DNA of 59,507 nt from Enterobacterales bacterium (GCA_003864575.1 BHES01000006.1:1-59507), one strand, 5' to 3'; positions 33,632 through 44,624 are shown, counted from the stretch's first letter. Notes: generated from the letters alone by a model not told the origin. Made by a program: numbers and translations.

Positions 33632-34314
33632 AGCACCTTAAGCAGCAGGTCTTCGCCGCCAATATGGCGCTTCCTGCTCGTGGATTAGTGACATTCACCT
33701 GGGGCAACGTCAGCGGTATTGACCGTGCATCTGGCCTGGTGGTCATTAAACCGAGCGGCGTGGAGTACGACGTGATGACCGTCGGGGACATGGTGGTGGT
33801 GAACAAGCACGGAGAGGTTGTGGAAGGGCACTTCAAACCTTCATCTGACACGGCGACTCACCTCGAGCTCTATGCACGATATACAGAACTGGGCGGCATT
33901 GTGCATACCCATTCGACCTACGCCACATCATGGGCGCAGGCCAGCGTGGCTATTCCGGCGCTGGGCACCACGCATGCAGACTATTTTGCGGGCGCGATCC
34001 CCTGCACAAGGTCGTTAAGCCGGGAAGAGGTGACGGGTCGATATGAACTGGAAACCGGCAAAGTGATCGCCGAAACACTGGGTGAAACGGATCCACTGCA
34101 TATGCCGGGGATTCTGGTGTCACAACACGGGCCATTTTGTTGGGGAGCAACTCCGGAACTGGCGGTACATAATGCGGTGGTGCTGGAAGAGGTGGCGAAA
34201 ATGGCGTGGATCACCGGGACGCTGAACCGGCAGATGTCGCCAATGGACGGTTATCTGTTGAATAAACATTTCACCCGCAAACATGGCCCGAATGCCTATT
34301 ACGGGCAGGAATAA
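33625..34314 (+). CDS. ulaF: UlaF, L-ribulose-5-phosphate 4-epimerase
   Basis: The 229-residue class II aldolase/AraD-type zinc enzyme has the metal histidines in [13 protein letters not shown] and the SGVEYD phosphate site. It yields D-xylulose 5-phosphate for the pentose phosphate pathway. It is the last ula gene, overlaps ulaE, and is followed by a terminator. AraD and SgbE are close paralogues; the operon decides for UlaF. Confidence 0.94.
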   Translation: MLEHLKQQVFAANMALPARGLVTFTWGNVSGIDRASGLVVIKPSGVEYDVMTVGDMVVVNKHGEVVEGHFKPSSDTATHLELYARYTELGGIVHTHSTYATSWAQASVAIPALGTTHADYFAGAIPCTRSLSREEVTGRYELETGKVIAETLGETDPLHMPGILVSQHGPFCWGATPELAVHNAVVLEEVAKMAWITGTLNRQMSPMDGYLLNKHFTRKHGPNAYYGQE

Positions 34315-34353
34315 GCTCAACATCATTAATATTTACCGACAAATCCCTCAACT

Positions 34354-34382
34354 AAGCTCATCACCGTGATGAGCTTTTTTAC
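34354..34382 (+). terminator. terminator of the ulaABCDEF operon
   Basis: AAGCTCATCAC pairs with GTGATGAGCTT and is followed by a T tract. Confidence 0.85.
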
Positions 34383-34491
34383 CTTATAGGGTTTATACCT
34401 ATAAGTGATCACAGATCACGCTTTGAACCCTAAATAAAGTTAAAACAGACTTCTTCTCCCGGTTGATTAACGAAAAGGAAAGAGCTGCCTT

Positions 34492-36912
34492 ATGACCAAA
34501 CCCACCCTCAAACAAGATGATTTTTTGGCTGCGTTAACCCGTCAGTGGCAAGCGTTTGGACTCACCTCCGCCAAGGATATGACCCGTCACCAATGGTGGC
34601 ACGCCATCAGCGCCGCCGTGGCTGAACAATTGCCGCCGCAAAACGATACGGTCCCTGCCAGCAAGAAACAGCATAAAATTCAGCGCCATGTGAATTATAT
34701 CTCGATGGAGTTTTTGGTCGGCCGCCTGACCGGCAACAACCTGATTAACCTCGGCTGGTATGAAAAAATTGGCAGCGCACTGGAGCCGTTTGACATCAAT
34801 CTGACTGACCTGCTGGAAGAGGAAATTGACCCGGCGTTGGGCAACGGTGGTTTGGGCAGACTGGCTGCCTGCTACCTTGATGCGATGGCGTCGGTGGGGC
34901 AACCGGCTATTGGCTACGGGTTGAATTATCAGTACGGCCTGTTTCGTCAGCGCTTTGTTGACGGACATCAGAAAGAGTCGCCGGACGAGTGGCACCGCAG
35001 CGACTATCCGTGGTTTCGCCACAACAGCGCATTGGCCGTCAGCGTTGGCATTGGCGGCAAAGTGGTGAAAAATGACAATGGAACGCTGCGCTGGGAGCCA
35101 GAGTTTACCCTACGTGGCGAAGCCTGGGATCTGCCGGTGCTCGGTTATCGTAACGGCGTGACTCAACCGTTGCGTCTATGGGAAGCCACTCATCCGCATC
35201 CGTTTGATCTGGAAAAATTTAACGACGGCGAGTTTCTCAAAGCCGAACAGCAGGGCGTGGACGCCGCAAAGCTGACCAAAGTGCTTTATCCGAATGACAA
35301 CCATCAGGCAGGAAAACGCCTGCGCCTGATGCAGCAATACTTCCAGTGCGCCTGTTCGGTGGCCGATATCCTGCGCCGCCATCATTTCCTCGGGCGCAAG
35401 ATTTCTGCATTGCCGGACTATGAGGTGATTCAGCTTAACGACACCCACCCGACCATCGCCATTCCTGAAATGCTGCGTATTCTGCTCGATGAACACCAGA
35501 TGAGCTGGCAAGACGCGTGGCACATTACCCGCCGTACTTTTGCCTACACCAACCACACGCTGATGCCGGAAGCGCTGGAAACCTGGGACGAAAAATTAGT
35601 GCGTAGCCTGCTGCCGCGCCACTTCCAGATAATCAAACAGATCAACGCCAACTTTAAGCAACAGGTCAGCAAAGTGTGGCCTGGCGATGAAGCCGTCTGG
35701 GCCAAACTGGCGGTGCATCACGACAAGCAGGTGCGCATGGCTAACCTGTGCGTGGTGGCCGGTTTTGCGGTAAACGGTGTGGCGGCGCTGCACTCAGACC
35801 TGGTGGTAAAAGATCTGTTCCCGGAGTATTACCAACTGTGGCCTGAGAAATTTCATAACGTGACCAACGGTATTACGCCGCGCCGCTGGATTAAACAGTG
35901 TAATCCGGCGCTGTCAGCCCTGATTGATGAACGCCTGAAAACCGACAGTTGGGTCACGGATCTCGACCTGCTGAAAGGGCTGGAAAGCGGCGTTAAAGAC
36001 AAAAAATTCTGCAAACATTACCGCAAAATCAAGCATGAGAATAAAGTCCGGCTGGCGGAATATGTCTGGCATCGCATGGGCATAAAGCTCAACCCTGAAG
36101 CCATTTTTGATGTGCAGATCAAACGTCTGCACGAGTACAAACGCCAGCACCTGAACTTATTGCATATTCTTTCGCTCTACCGGCAACTGCGCGATAACCC
36201 AAAACTGGATATTGTGCCGCGCGTGTTCCTGTTCGGGGCCAAAGCCGCGCCAGGCTACTATCTGGCGAAAAATATCATTTATGCGATCAATAAGGTCGCG
36301 GAGAAGATCAACAACGATCCGATCGTCGGCGATCGTCTCAAGGTGGTTTTCATTCCTGACTACTCGGTGTCGGTGGCTGAACTGATGATCCCGGCGGCAG
36401 ACGTTTCTGAGCAGATTTCTACCGCCGGAAAAGAGGCCTCAGGAACCGGCAACATGAAACTGGCGCTGAATGGTGCGCTGACGATAGGGACGCTCGACGG
36501 TGCGAATGTTGAAATCGCCGAACAAGTTGGTGACGAAAACATCTTTATCTTTGGTCTGGATGTTGATGACGTTAAAGCGCTGCAAAAGAAAGGCTATAAA
36601 CCGCAAAGCGTGGTGAAAAAAGATAAACACCTGAAAACCATTCTGGATGAACTGGCCAGCGGATTTTTCAGCCAGGGTGACAAACAGGCTTTCGATTTGA
36701 TGCTCAACAGCTTCAAAGAGGGGGGCGACCCGTACCTGGTGCTGGCCGATTTCGCGGCCTATTGCGACGCGCAGAAAAAAGTCGATGCATTGTACCGCGA
36801 CGCTGATGAATGGACGCGCCGGGCGATACTCAACACCGCCCGCGTGGGGATGTTCAGCGCAGACCGTTCCATCCGCGATTATCAGCAGCGGATCTGGCAG
36901 GCAAAACGTTAG
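34492..36912 (+). CDS. malP: MalP, maltodextrin phosphorylase
   Basis: The 806-residue GT35 phosphorylase has its pyridoxal-phosphate lysine K656 in [11 protein letters not shown]. The N-terminus is shorter than in GlgP, and the context (malQ 8 bp downstream) marks it as the maltodextrin enzyme. It releases glucose 1-phosphate from linear maltodextrins. AAAGGAA is upstream of ATG 34492. MalT control is expected, but I could not make out convincing MalT boxes. Confidence 0.95.
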   Translation: MTKPTLKQDDFLAALTRQWQAFGLTSAKDMTRHQWWHAISAAVAEQLPPQNDTVPASKKQHKIQRHVNYISMEFLVGRLTGNNLINLGWYEKIGSALEPFDINLTDLLEEEIDPALGNGGLGRLAACYLDAMASVGQPAIGYGLNYQYGLFRQRFVDGHQKESPDEWHRSDYPWFRHNSALAVSVGIGGKVVKNDNGTLRWEPEFTLRGEAWDLPVLGYRNGVTQPLRLWEATHPHPFDLEKFNDGEFLKAEQQGVDAAKLTKVLYPNDNHQAGKRLRLMQQYFQCACSVADILRRHHFLGRKISALPDYEVIQLNDTHPTIAIPEMLRILLDEHQMSWQDAWHITRRTFAYTNHTLMPEALETWDEKLVRSLLPRHFQIIKQINANFKQQVSKVWPGDEAVWAKLAVHHDKQVRMANLCVVAGFAVNGVAALHSDLVVKDLFPEYYQLWPEKFHNVTNGITPRRWIKQCNPALSALIDERLKTDSWVTDLDLLKGLESGVKDKKFCKHYRKIKHENKVRLAEYVWHRMGIKLNPEAIFDVQIKRLHEYKRQHLNLLHILSLYRQLRDNPKLDIVPRVFLFGAKAAPGYYLAKNIIYAINKVAEKINNDPIVGDRLKVVFIPDYSVSVAELMIPAADVSEQISTAGKEASGTGNMKLALNGALTIGTLDGANVEIAEQVGDENIFIFGLDVDDVKALQKKGYKPQSVVKKDKHLKTILDELASGFFSQGDKQAFDLMLNSFKEGGDPYLVLADFAAYCDAQKKVDALYRDADEWTRRAILNTARVGMFSADRSIRDYQQRIWQAKR

Positions 36913-36920
36913 GAGCAGGC

Positions 36921-38987
36921 ATGGAGGGCAAGCAACTTGAACAGGCAGCACAGCAGGCAGGGGTTGTAGACAGTTTTATTAATATGCGTGACGAGGTGCA
37001 GTCAGTTTCTGACGACACCAAACAGGTGTTGTTAGCCGCGATGGGGCGTGGGGAAGCCAGTCAGGAAGAATCCATGCCGCTACCTTTCGTGACGGTGTTT
37101 TATCAGGACGCACCGGCGGTGCTGGCACCGCAGGGCAGTCAGGCCTTCCACTGGCAACTCACACAAGAAAACGGCGATCGCATTGAAGGGAAGTTGACCC
37201 GCGGCGAAACGCTACGGCTTCCTGCCGGTTTGCCGGTGGGTTATCACCATCTGACCCTGAACTGGGGTAAAAAGACGTGCGGGTGCCGCATCATTATTGC
37301 GCCGCGCCGCTGCTATGAACCACCTCAGTTACTGGCGGGGGATAAGCTATGGGGCGCGACCGTGCAGCTCTACACCCTGCGCTCGGAGCATAACTGGGGC
37401 GTCGGTGATTTCGGCGACCTGAAACGGATGGTGGAAGAGGTGGGTAAACGTGGCGGGGCCTTTGTCGGCCTTAATCCGATTCACGCTCTGTATCCGGCCA
37501 ATCCGCTCAGTGCCAGCCCTTACAGCCCGTCGTCACGCCGCTGGTTGAACGTCACCTATATCGACGTCAATCAGGTTGAGGAGTTCGTACAAAGTGAGGA
37601 GGCGCAGCGCTGGTGGCAATTACCCGCGACCCGTGACGCGTTACATCAGGCGCGAAGTGTGGAATACGTCGATTACCCGCAGGTGATGAAGTTAAAGCTC
37701 AATGCGCTGAATTTGGCGTGGTTGGCCTTTTGCGACGTCCCCGAAGCCAGCCAGCGCAAACGGGATTTCCGCCGTTTTGTGCATCTGGGCGGCGACAGTC
37801 TGCGTCAGCAGGGCGTTTTTGATGCACTGCATGTCCATCTGCGGGATCTGGATTTAGGTCTGTGGGGCTGGCCGGTCTGGCCGCAGGCATACCGCGATAT
37901 TCATAGCCCGGACGTGGCCGAATTTTGCGAACGTTATGCCGAAGAGGTTGAATTTTATCTCTGGTTGCAGTGGCTGGCGCATTTGCAGTTTTCTGACTGC
38001 TATCAGACCAGCGTTGCGCTCGGGATGCCGCTTGGGCTTTACCGGGATCTGGCTGTGGGTGTGGCGGAAGGTGGCGCAGAAACCTGGGCGGATACTTCAC
38101 TCTATTGCCTGAAGGCCACCATCGGCGCCCCCCCGGATATCCTCGGGCCGCAGGGCCAAAACTGGGGGCTTCCACCTATTGATCCTCATGTGATGAAAGA
38201 ACGGGCCTATCAGCCGTTTATCGATTTACTGCGGGCTAACATGGCGGAGTGCGGTGCGCTGCGTATTGATCACGTCATGGGGTTGATGCGTTTGTGGTGG
38301 ATACCGGCGCATGAACATGCGGGCAAGGGGGCCTACGTGCGTTATCCGCTCGACGATCTGCTCGGCGTGCTGGCGCTGGAGAGTCAGCGTCATCAGTGCA
38401 TGGTGATTGGTGAAGATCTCGGCACAGTGCCAAAAGAGATCATCGCCAGCCTGCATGACAGCGGCGTTTATTCCTATAAGGTGCTCTATTTCGAGCAGGA
38501 GAAAAGCGGCGTTTACCGTGCGCCGCAGGATTACGTGGTGCAGGCGATGGCGACCGTCACGACCCACGATTTACCCACGCTGCGCGGTTATTGGGAGGGA
38601 GAGGATTTAACCCTCGGCGAAACGCTGGGTATTTATCCTGACACAACCGTGCTGGCTGCCCTGCGCAGCGAGCGGGAAGCCAGCAAACAGGCGCTGCTTG
38701 ATGCGCTGCACCGCCATGGCTGTGTGGCGAAAAGCGTCGGACATCTGGCCGAGAAAATGGCGATGACCCCTGCGCTCAACCGTGGCCTGCAACGCTATTT
38801 GGTCGACAGTGCCAGCGCTCTGCTCGGCCTGCAGCCGGAAGACTGGCTGGATATGGCAACGCCGGTGAACGTGCCGGGAACCAACACGGAATACCCAAAC
38901 TGGCAGCGAAAGCTGACTCACACTCTGGATGAGATGTTTAGCGACGACCGGGTCAATCGGCTGATTAAGGATTTAGACCGCAGCTGA
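36921..38987 (+). CDS. malQ: MalQ, 4-alpha-glucanotransferase (amylomaltase)
   Basis: From ATG 36921 (MEGKQLEQAAQQAGVVDSFI) with AGGAGC upstream, the product is 688 residues, close to E. coli MalQ. An in-frame start at 36810 would lie inside malP and is rejected. This GH77 enzyme has the nucleophile D450 in ALRIDHVMG and acid/base E498 in VIGEDLGTVP. It transfers dextrins between maltooligosaccharides. The gene forms malPQ and ends at a strong terminator. Confidence 0.95.
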   Translation: MEGKQLEQAAQQAGVVDSFINMRDEVQSVSDDTKQVLLAAMGRGEASQEESMPLPFVTVFYQDAPAVLAPQGSQAFHWQLTQENGDRIEGKLTRGETLRLPAGLPVGYHHLTLNWGKKTCGCRIIIAPRRCYEPPQLLAGDKLWGATVQLYTLRSEHNWGVGDFGDLKRMVEEVGKRGGAFVGLNPIHALYPANPLSASPYSPSSRRWLNVTYIDVNQVEEFVQSEEAQRWWQLPATRDALHQARSVEYVDYPQVMKLKLNALNLAWLAFCDVPEASQRKRDFRRFVHLGGDSLRQQGVFDALHVHLRDLDLGLWGWPVWPQAYRDIHSPDVAEFCERYAEEVEFYLWLQWLAHLQFSDCYQTSVALGMPLGLYRDLAVGVAEGGAETWADTSLYCLKATIGAPPDILGPQGQNWGLPPIDPHVMKERAYQPFIDLLRANMAECGALRIDHVMGLMRLWWIPAHEHAGKGAYVRYPLDDLLGVLALESQRHQCMVIGEDLGTVPKEIIASLHDSGVYSYKVLYFEQEKSGVYRAPQDYVVQAMATVTTHDLPTLRGYWEGEDLTLGETLGIYPDTTVLAALRSEREASKQALLDALHRHGCVAKSVGHLAEKMAMTPALNRGLQRYLVDSASALLGLQPEDWLDMATPVNVPGTNTEYPNWQRKLTHTLDEMFSDDRVNRLIKDLDRS

Positions 38988-38995
38988 AGCGTCCA

Positions 38996-39027
38996 TAAAA
39001 AAAGCACCCGATGAAAGGGTGCTTTTT
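38996..39027. terminator. terminator between malQ and nfuA
   Basis: AAAGCACCC pairs with GGGTGCTTT with A- and T-rich flanks. It serves the convergent malQ and nfuA. Confidence 0.88.
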
Positions 39028-39051
39028 GCATTCTGGCCGACCAACGGTTGA

Positions 39052-39627
39052 TCAGTAGAACGAGTGTTCGCCGCGCTGGTGTTCGGTCAGATCGCGAACG
39101 CCTTTCAGCTCAGGGAAGTTTTTCAGCAGATCTTTTTCGATGCCGTCTTTCAGGGTGACATCGATCATAGAACAGCCGTTACAACCGCCGCCGAACTGCA
39201 AAATGGCGATGCCGTCATCGGTGATTTCCATCAATGACACGCGGCCGCCGTGGCTGGCGAGCTGCGGGTTGATTTGTGACTGCAGCTGATATTCAACGCG
39301 TTCCATCAGTGGCGCATCGTCGGCCACTTTGCGCATTTTAGCGTTCGGGGCTTTCAACGTCAGCTGTGAACCGAGCTGGTCAGTAACAAAGTCGATCTCG
39401 GCTTCAGCCAGGTACGGCTTGCTGAGTTCATCGATGTAAGCGGACAGCTTCTCGAATTTCAGTTCAGTATCTGTCGCTTCCACCGCGTCAGGTGGACAGT
39501 AGGAGACACCGCATTCGGCGGTAGGCGTACCGGGGTTAATCACGAATACGCGGATCTGGGTGCCTTCTTCCTGGTTTGCCAGCAATTTGGCAAAGTGCTC
39601 TTGGGCAGCATCGGTAATAAGGATCAT
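39052..39627 (-). CDS. nfuA: NfuA, Fe-S cluster carrier protein
   Basis: The protein has 191 residues, the E. coli length. An N-terminal degenerate A-type carrier domain is followed by the C-terminal Nfu domain with the cluster-binding C149-x-x-C152 (GGCNGCSM), at the E. coli positions. It delivers 4Fe-4S clusters, especially under oxidative stress or iron limitation. Confidence 0.96.
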   Translation of the reverse strand: MILITDAAQEHFAKLLANQEEGTQIRVFVINPGTPTAECGVSYCPPDAVEATDTELKFEKLSAYIDELSKPYLAEAEIDFVTDQLGSQLTLKAPNAKMRKVADDAPLMERVEYQLQSQINPQLASHGGRVSLMEITDDGIAILQFGGGCNGCSMIDVTLKDGIEKDLLKNFPELKGVRDLTEHQRGEHSFY

Positions 39628-39681
39628 AGTATTGGCTCAATAGTTGACTGCTTCAGTTGGTTATAATACGCCCTTTGCTTT

Positions 39682-39700
39682 TACCCGTCATCTTTCAAGT
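39682..39700. repeat. ERIC end fragment between nfuA and gntX
   Basis: TACCCGTCATCTTTCAAGT is an ERIC terminal sequence without the rest of the element, so this is a truncated copy. Confidence 0.6.
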
Positions 39701-39730
39701 GGTCACGGTGTTAGCAGTGTGTGCTCACGG

Positions 39731-40423
39731 CTACAGTGTCCGGCAGATACACCAAATTTGTAACGACACAACGCCTTGATTACGTAGAATTTTGCTGATT
39801 TCACGCAGTGTACTGCCTGTTGTCACCACATCATCAATCAAGGCGACGTGTTTTCCCTGAAAGTTTTCGGTGCATAAGAAGGCATTACGTAAATTCAGTT
39901 TTCGCGCCGCTTCTGACAGATGCTGTTGCGGCGGCGTGGAACGGATACGGCGCAGGGCCTGAGGGCGAAACTGAGAGCCCAGCCAGCGTGCCAGCGGTTG
40001 GGCGAGTAATTCGCTTTGATTGTATCCGCGCGAAAAATAGCGCCGCCGGTGTAACGGCACACTGAGGACCACGTCGGGGCGCACGACGTCCCCGGCGCGA
40101 AAACGGGTGAGCCAGCGCAGCAGTAACAGACGCGCCAGCGTGACGGCCAGTTCCGGCTGACGGGAAAACTTCAGTCGCATGACCAGCCCGCTCAACGGCG
40201 GCAAATAATCAGTGGTATAAATCATCGTGTCCCACGGGGGCGGTTTGTTCAGACAGCGCCCGCAGTCGAACGTCTGGCTAGCGCTGGGTAGCCCGCAACG
40301 TGGGCAGCACGGCGGCGGCGGGGGCAGATTTCTGACGCAAAAGCTGCAAATACCGTGGCGGGAGAAATGCAGCGGCTGTTGGCATAGCCAGCAAAGGCCG
40401 CGAATTGTTATCCTTAACACCAT
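39731..40423 (-). CDS. gntX: GntX (ComF-family phosphoribosyltransferase-like protein)
   Basis: From ATG 40423 the product is 230 residues. The N-terminal zinc-finger-like cysteines (CWLC, CSFC, CPRC, CGRC) are followed by a phosphoribosyltransferase domain with [14 protein letters not shown] near the C-terminus. The family is implicated in DNA-linked or gluconate phenotypes; its molecular role is unresolved. An upstream ATG at 40453 is less likely, since GGGAAGTGATAAAG lies before 40423. It is divergent from bioH by 44 bp. Confidence 0.92.
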   Translation of the reverse strand: MVLRITIRGLCWLCQQPLHFSRHGICSFCVRNLPPPPPCCPRCGLPSASQTFDCGRCLNKPPPWDTMIYTTDYLPPLSGLVMRLKFSRQPELAVTLARLLLLRWLTRFRAGDVVRPDVVLSVPLHRRRYFSRGYNQSELLAQPLARWLGSQFRPQALRRIRSTPPQQHLSEAARKLNLRNAFLCTENFQGKHVALIDDVVTTGSTLREISKILRNQGVVSLQIWCICRTL

Positions 40424-40467
40424 CTTTATCACTTCCCAAATTTGTGAAATCAAACGGACATTACCTT

Positions 40468-41238
40468 ATGAACAGGCTCTACTGGCAGACCTTTGGCGAA
40501 GGCGAACGCAATCTTGTGCTGCTTCACGGATGGGGGCTGAACGCAGAGGTGTGGCGTTACATTGCTACCCGACTCGCGCCGCATTTTCGCCTGCACCTGG
40601 TGGATTTGCCGGGCTATGGCCGCAGCCAGGGTTTTGGACCGATGAGCCTCGACGAGATGGCGGATATCGTACTGGCCGCCGCGCCGGAAAAAGCGGTGTG
40701 GCTGGGCTGGTCGCTTGGCGGGCTGGTCGCCAGCCAGATCGCGCTACAGGCGCCGCAACGCGTGGAAGCGCTTATCACCGTGGCTTCATCACCCTGTTTT
40801 GCTGCACAAGAGGAGTGGCCGGGTATTCGCCCCGAAGTCCTACAGGGGTTCGAGCATCAGTTGAGCGAAGATTTCCAGCGTACCGTCGAGCGTTTTCTGG
40901 CGCTGCAAACTCTGGGCAGCGAGAGCGCCCGTCAGGATGCGCGGATGTTGAAAGCGGTGGTGCTCGACCAGCCTATGCCGCCGGTTGAGGTGTTGAACGG
41001 CGGGTTGGAGATCCTGCGGCAGGTTGATTTACGTCAGGCGATGTGTCAGTTGCCGATGCCATTACTGCGTATCTATGGGGCGCTGGATGGCCTGGTTCCG
41101 CGCAAAGTGGCATTTTTACTGGATGCGCTATGGCCGGATTCCACCTCGCGGGTGATGGAAAAAGCTGCACATGCGCCATTTGTGTCTCATCCTGATTTCT
41201 TCTGTGAAGAAATTAAGCAGTTTCTTGTCACAAATTGA
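40468..41238 (+). CDS. bioH: BioH, pimeloyl-[ACP] methyl ester esterase
   Basis: From ATG 40468 ([20 protein letters not shown]) the product is 256 residues, as in E. coli. The alpha/beta-hydrolase nucleophile S82 is in GWSLGG, with the aspartate in YGALDGLVP and the histidine in [10 protein letters not shown]. It frees pimeloyl-ACP methyl ester in biotin synthesis. An earlier in-frame start at 40405 lies in gntX. Confidence 0.95.
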   Translation: MNRLYWQTFGEGERNLVLLHGWGLNAEVWRYIATRLAPHFRLHLVDLPGYGRSQGFGPMSLDEMADIVLAAAPEKAVWLGWSLGGLVASQIALQAPQRVEALITVASSPCFAAQEEWPGIRPEVLQGFEHQLSEDFQRTVERFLALQTLGSESARQDARMLKAVVLDQPMPPVEVLNGGLEILRQVDLRQAMCQLPMPLLRIYGALDGLVPRKVAFLLDALWPDSTSRVMEKAAHAPFVSHPDFFCEEIKQFLVTN

Positions 41239-41472
41239 AATGTAATGTAATTATTTTGCACATTTAGGCTGGCTAATTTTTAGAAGTGATTAATCCTGAA
41301 GAGGATAATACCGTTTAGTGACTGAATGGCTGCGTTCCGGCCATTGCGATAAAGGCTGCGCTTCTGGGGAAACTTTGGTGTCTGACCGGGAAGGTTCACA
41401 CCAGCGCTGGCTTTACTGACGTTGTTATCGCGGGAGTTTCATTAAAAATAATCACTCTTTAGAGGTAACTTC

Positions 41473-41742
41473 ATGAAATCTTATAAAATTATGGCAGTGG
41501 CATTAGTGGCTGGCTTCTTCTCAGTGAGCGCAATGTCCGCAGAGTTGATCACCAAAGAAGTCGCAAAAGAAAAAGGCTACACCAGCCTGGGTACTATCAG
41601 CACCAGCAATGAATACACTGCGCCAATGGATGCCCGTGAAGAGCTGTCCAAACAGGCTGATGAGAAAGGCGGCAAGTACTTCGTGATCATCGGTGGCCAA
41701 GAGAAGAAGAAGATCAGCGCAACGGCTGAAGTCTTCAAATAA
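41473..41742 (+). CDS. YdgH/BhsA/McbA-family (DUF1471) small periplasmic protein
   Basis: The 89-residue protein has a signal peptide (about 1-22, ending AMSA) followed by a DUF1471 domain with the typical ITKEVAKEKGYTSLGTIS start and YFVIIGG. Members are stress- or biofilm-linked and exported; YhcN and BhsA are examples. The exact role is unknown. AGAGGTAAC lies before ATG 41473, and a terminator follows. The 234 bp upstream have only weak inverted repeats. Confidence 0.85.
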   Translation: MKSYKIMAVALVAGFFSVSAMSAELITKEVAKEKGYTSLGTISTSNEYTAPMDAREELSKQADEKGGKYFVIIGGQEKKKISATAEVFK

Positions 41743-41807
41743 TATCCTTTATCCCCGTCATTCGTTTATTCGAATGATTGAGGGCTATTGCGAATGCAAT
41801 GAGAGAG

Positions 41808-41832
41808 GGATGCCCGCGGGTGTCCTTTTTTT
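41808..41832 (+). terminator. terminator after the DUF1471 gene
   Basis: GGATGCCCG pairs with CGGGTGTCC (two G-U wobbles) and is followed by seven T. Confidence 0.75.
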
Positions 41833-41901
41833 ATGCCATTTTTGTGCGGCTCCTCGTTTTTTACTTTTCTATCCAACTGTTTTAAAAAGCCTATTTTTAA
41901 T

Positions 41902-41920
41902 CGTTACTCTCAGGGTAACG
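41902..41920. promoter_or_regulatory. candidate MdcR (LysR-type) binding site
   Basis: CGTTAC and GTAACG flank a 7-nt spacer, giving the LysR-type T-N11-A pattern about 140 bp before mdcA. It is inferred from symmetry and position only. Confidence 0.4.
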
Positions 41921-42057
41921 GTTGGTTCCTGCGCTTGATTGATGCTACGCCATCCCCTTCCTACACTTAACGGACTCATTATCCGACGCATTTATGATGT
42001 ACCGCCACTTGTCAGAGCCGCACGCTGCTCGGCAAGCTAACCCAGGGAGGTTCAGGC

Positions 42058-43719
42058 ATGACGCAACATCCGCAGTCCACCAGGGCTTGGGACACCCGCC
42101 GCAGTGAGAAACAACGGCGGATTGAAAGTGTCCGGGCCGTGGCTCAGGGCAAAGTGTTACCCACCGACCAAATTATCTCGATCCTCGAAACGCTGATTGC
42201 CCCCGGCGACCGCGTAGTGATGGAAGGGAATAACCAGAAGCAGGCTGATTTTCTTTCCCGCTCGCTGGCGAAAGCCAATCCGGAAAAACTTCACGATCTG
42301 CATATGATCATGCCGAGCGTTAGCCGCGCTGAGCATCTTGATCTTTTTGAGCGTGGTATCGCCCGCAAACTCGATTTCGCCTTCTCCGGTCCACAAAGCC
42401 TGCGCATTGCGCAGCTGCTGGAAGACGGGCAGATGGAGATCGGCGCTATTCACACCTATATCGAGCTCTATTCCCGCCTGTACGTCGATTTAGTGCCCAA
42501 TATTGCGCTGATCGCCGGGTTCAAAGCTGACCGCAAAGGCAATCTTTATACCGGTGCCAGCACCGAAGATACGCCTGCGCTGGTGGAAGCTGCCGCCTTC
42601 AAAAACGGCATTGTTATCGCCCAGGTCAATGAACTGGTCGAAGAGGGTTGCGACCTGCCGCGTGTGGACATCCCCGGTGACTGGATTGACTTTGTGGTCG
42701 TCGCCGACCGTCCGTTCTTTATCGAACCGTTGTTCACCCGCGACCCGCGCCTGATTAAACCGGTCCATGTCCTGATGGCGATGATGGCTATCAAAGGCAT
42801 TTACGCTAAACACAACGTGCAGTCGCTCAACCACGGTATCGGTTTTAACACAGCGGCTATCGAACTGCTGCTGCCAACCTACGGTGAGCAGCTCGGCCTG
42901 CGCGGCAAAATTTGTAAACACTGGACGCTGAACCCGCACCCGACGCTGATCCCGGCCATCGAAAGTGGCTGGGTAGACACCGTTCACTGTTTCGGCGGTG
43001 AACTGGGGATGGAAGAGTATATCCGCGCCCGTCCGGACGTGTTCTTCACCGGCTCAGACGGCTCGATGCGCTCCAACCGCGCCTTCTGCCAGATGGCCGG
43101 CCAATACGCGGTCGACATGTTTATCGGTTCAACGTTGCAGGTCGATGGGTTGGCGAACTCTTCAACCGTGACCCGCGGGCGTCTGGCAGGTTTCGGTGGC
43201 GCACCTAACATGGGCCATGACCCGCACGGCCGTCGCCATGCGACGCCCGCCTGGCTCGACATGATTGAAGAGCCGGATCCCCTGGCGCGCGGTAAAAAGC
43301 TGGTGGTACAGATGGTGGAAACCTATCAGGCCGGTGGTAAACCGACCTTCGTGGAGAAACTCGAAGCCGTCGACGTGGGTAAAGAGTCCGGTATGCCGTT
43401 GGCGCCGGTGATGATTTACGGCGACGACGTGACCCATGTGCTGACCGAAGAGGGTATTGCCTATCTGCACCGGGCGCGTTCGCTGGAAGAGCGTCGTGCC
43501 ATGGTGGCGGCGGTGGCGGGTATCACCGACATCGGGCTGGGCGTGGATGCCAAACGCGTAGCCGAACTGCGCCGTCAGGAGCTGGTGGTCTTCCCGGAAG
43601 ATATGGGGATTCGTCGCACCGACGCCACCCGTTCGTTGCTGGCTGCGGGCAGTGTCAGTGATCTGGTCGACTGGTCCGGTGGTTTGTATAACCCGCCGGC
43701 GAAATTCCGGAGCTGGTAA
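42058..43719 (+). CDS. mdcA: MdcA, malonate decarboxylase alpha subunit (acetyl-ACP:malonate ACP transferase)
   Basis: The 553-residue CoA-transferase-like protein begins with RAWDTRRSEKQRRIESVRAV and carries FKADRKGNLYTGAS. It exchanges acetyl for malonyl on the MdcC prosthetic group, so malonate is activated and acetate released. CAGGGAGG precedes ATG 42058. It is first of mdcABCDEFGH, and its stop overlaps the mdcB start by one base. Confidence 0.95.
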   Translation: MTQHPQSTRAWDTRRSEKQRRIESVRAVAQGKVLPTDQIISILETLIAPGDRVVMEGNNQKQADFLSRSLAKANPEKLHDLHMIMPSVSRAEHLDLFERGIARKLDFAFSGPQSLRIAQLLEDGQMEIGAIHTYIELYSRLYVDLVPNIALIAGFKADRKGNLYTGASTEDTPALVEAAAFKNGIVIAQVNELVEEGCDLPRVDIPGDWIDFVVVADRPFFIEPLFTRDPRLIKPVHVLMAMMAIKGIYAKHNVQSLNHGIGFNTAAIELLLPTYGEQLGLRGKICKHWTLNPHPTLIPAIESGWVDTVHCFGGELGMEEYIRARPDVFFTGSDGSMRSNRAFCQMAGQYAVDMFIGSTLQVDGLANSSTVTRGRLAGFGGAPNMGHDPHGRRHATPAWLDMIEEPDPLARGKKLVVQMVETYQAGGKPTFVEKLEAVDVGKESGMPLAPVMIYGDDVTHVLTEEGIAYLHRARSLEERRAMVAAVAGITDIGLGVDAKRVAELRRQELVVFPEDMGIRRTDATRSLLAAGSVSDLVDWSGGLYNPPAKFRSW

Positions 43720-44582
43720 TGACAATGCCGCAGATTTTATCGGTCAGGGGCGAAAGCGCCGCTGAACAGCTGGCCGCAGGGCTGGCACACCAGGCGACGC
43801 AGGCGCTGATCGATGAAGCGCGGCTCAGCCCGAAACCGGGCTTGGTGGACAGCCGGGGTTCAGGCGCGCATCAGGATCTGACGCTGGCGCTGATGGAGCG
43901 TTCGGCACACAGCCTGACCTCCACCTTTCACGCTCTGGCTCTGCACAGCTTTCAGCGACCAGCGGATGTTGCACTGCGTCAGGAAGTTGGGCGTCTGGGG
44001 CGTGAAGGGGAAGCCCTGATGATGGAAGCCACCGGCGGAGTGAATACTCACCGGGGCGCCATTTGGGCGATGGGGTTGCTGGTCAGCGCCGTCGCGATGC
44101 AGCCTGAAATGGCCAGTCCACAGGCCATTGCCAGACGCGCGGCAACGCTGGCGGCGCTGCCCGATGCCTTCAGCCCGAAAAGCTTTAGCAAGGGTTCCCA
44201 CGCCGTACAGCGCTATCAGGTGCCGGGCGCGCGGGAAGAGGCGCAGGGCGGTTTTCCGCACATTATTGAGCTCGCCTTGCCGCAGTTGCGCACCAGCCGT
44301 CAGGCCGGGGCGACGGAAAGTCAGTCGCAGCTTAATGCGTTGCTGGCCGTCATGACGCAACTGACGGATACCTGCGTGCTGTCGCGTGGTGGCCTGCCCG
44401 CTTTACTGGCGATGCACGCCGGTTCCCGCGCGGTGCTGAATGCCGGCGGCACGCAAACTCCCGCTGGCCTCCAACACCTTCAGGCACTGGAGACCCGGAT
44501 GCTCAGTGACAATGCTTCACCCGGCGGCGCCGCAGATTTACTGGCTGCCACTCTGTTTCTCGATCGCGTCTCACTGACGTGA
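43719..44582 (+). CDS. mdcB: MdcB, triphosphoribosyl-dephospho-CoA synthase
   Basis: The 287-residue CitG/MdcB-family protein has the conserved DEARLSPKPGLVDSRGSGAH, GVNTHRGAIWAMG and LSRGG blocks. It makes the prosthetic-group precursor for the acyl carrier protein. Start 43719 overlaps the mdcA stop; ATG 43725 is also possible. Confidence 0.93.
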   Translation: MTMPQILSVRGESAAEQLAAGLAHQATQALIDEARLSPKPGLVDSRGSGAHQDLTLALMERSAHSLTSTFHALALHSFQRPADVALRQEVGRLGREGEALMMEATGGVNTHRGAIWAMGLLVSAVAMQPEMASPQAIARRAATLAALPDAFSPKSFSKGSHAVQRYQVPGAREEAQGGFPHIIELALPQLRTSRQAGATESQSQLNALLAVMTQLTDTCVLSRGGLPALLAMHAGSRAVLNAGGTQTPAGLQHLQALETRMLSDNASPGGAADLLAATLFLDRVSLT

Positions 44583-44624
44583 TCGTCCCGATTATTAACA
44601 TCATGATTTGTATAAAGAGGTGTT

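Larger units (their letters stand above)
41743..42057. promoter_or_regulatory. mdcA upstream region
   Basis: This 315-bp interval holds the terminator of the small gene, then about 230 bp before mdcA with the dyad CGTTAC-N7-GTAACG (41902-41920), which contains a T-N11-A LysR-type motif and is a candidate MdcR site. No further gene is visible. Confidence 0.5.

Noticed and set aside
34401..34423. CRP-like palindrome GTGATC-ACA-GATCAC before malP
   Set aside because: The spacing between GTGA and TCAC is 7 bp, not the 6 bp of CRP sites, so it is not claimed as a regulatory feature.
34383..34491. Possible MalT boxes upstream of malP
   Set aside because: Only loose partial matches to GGGGATGAGG could be seen, so no box is called.
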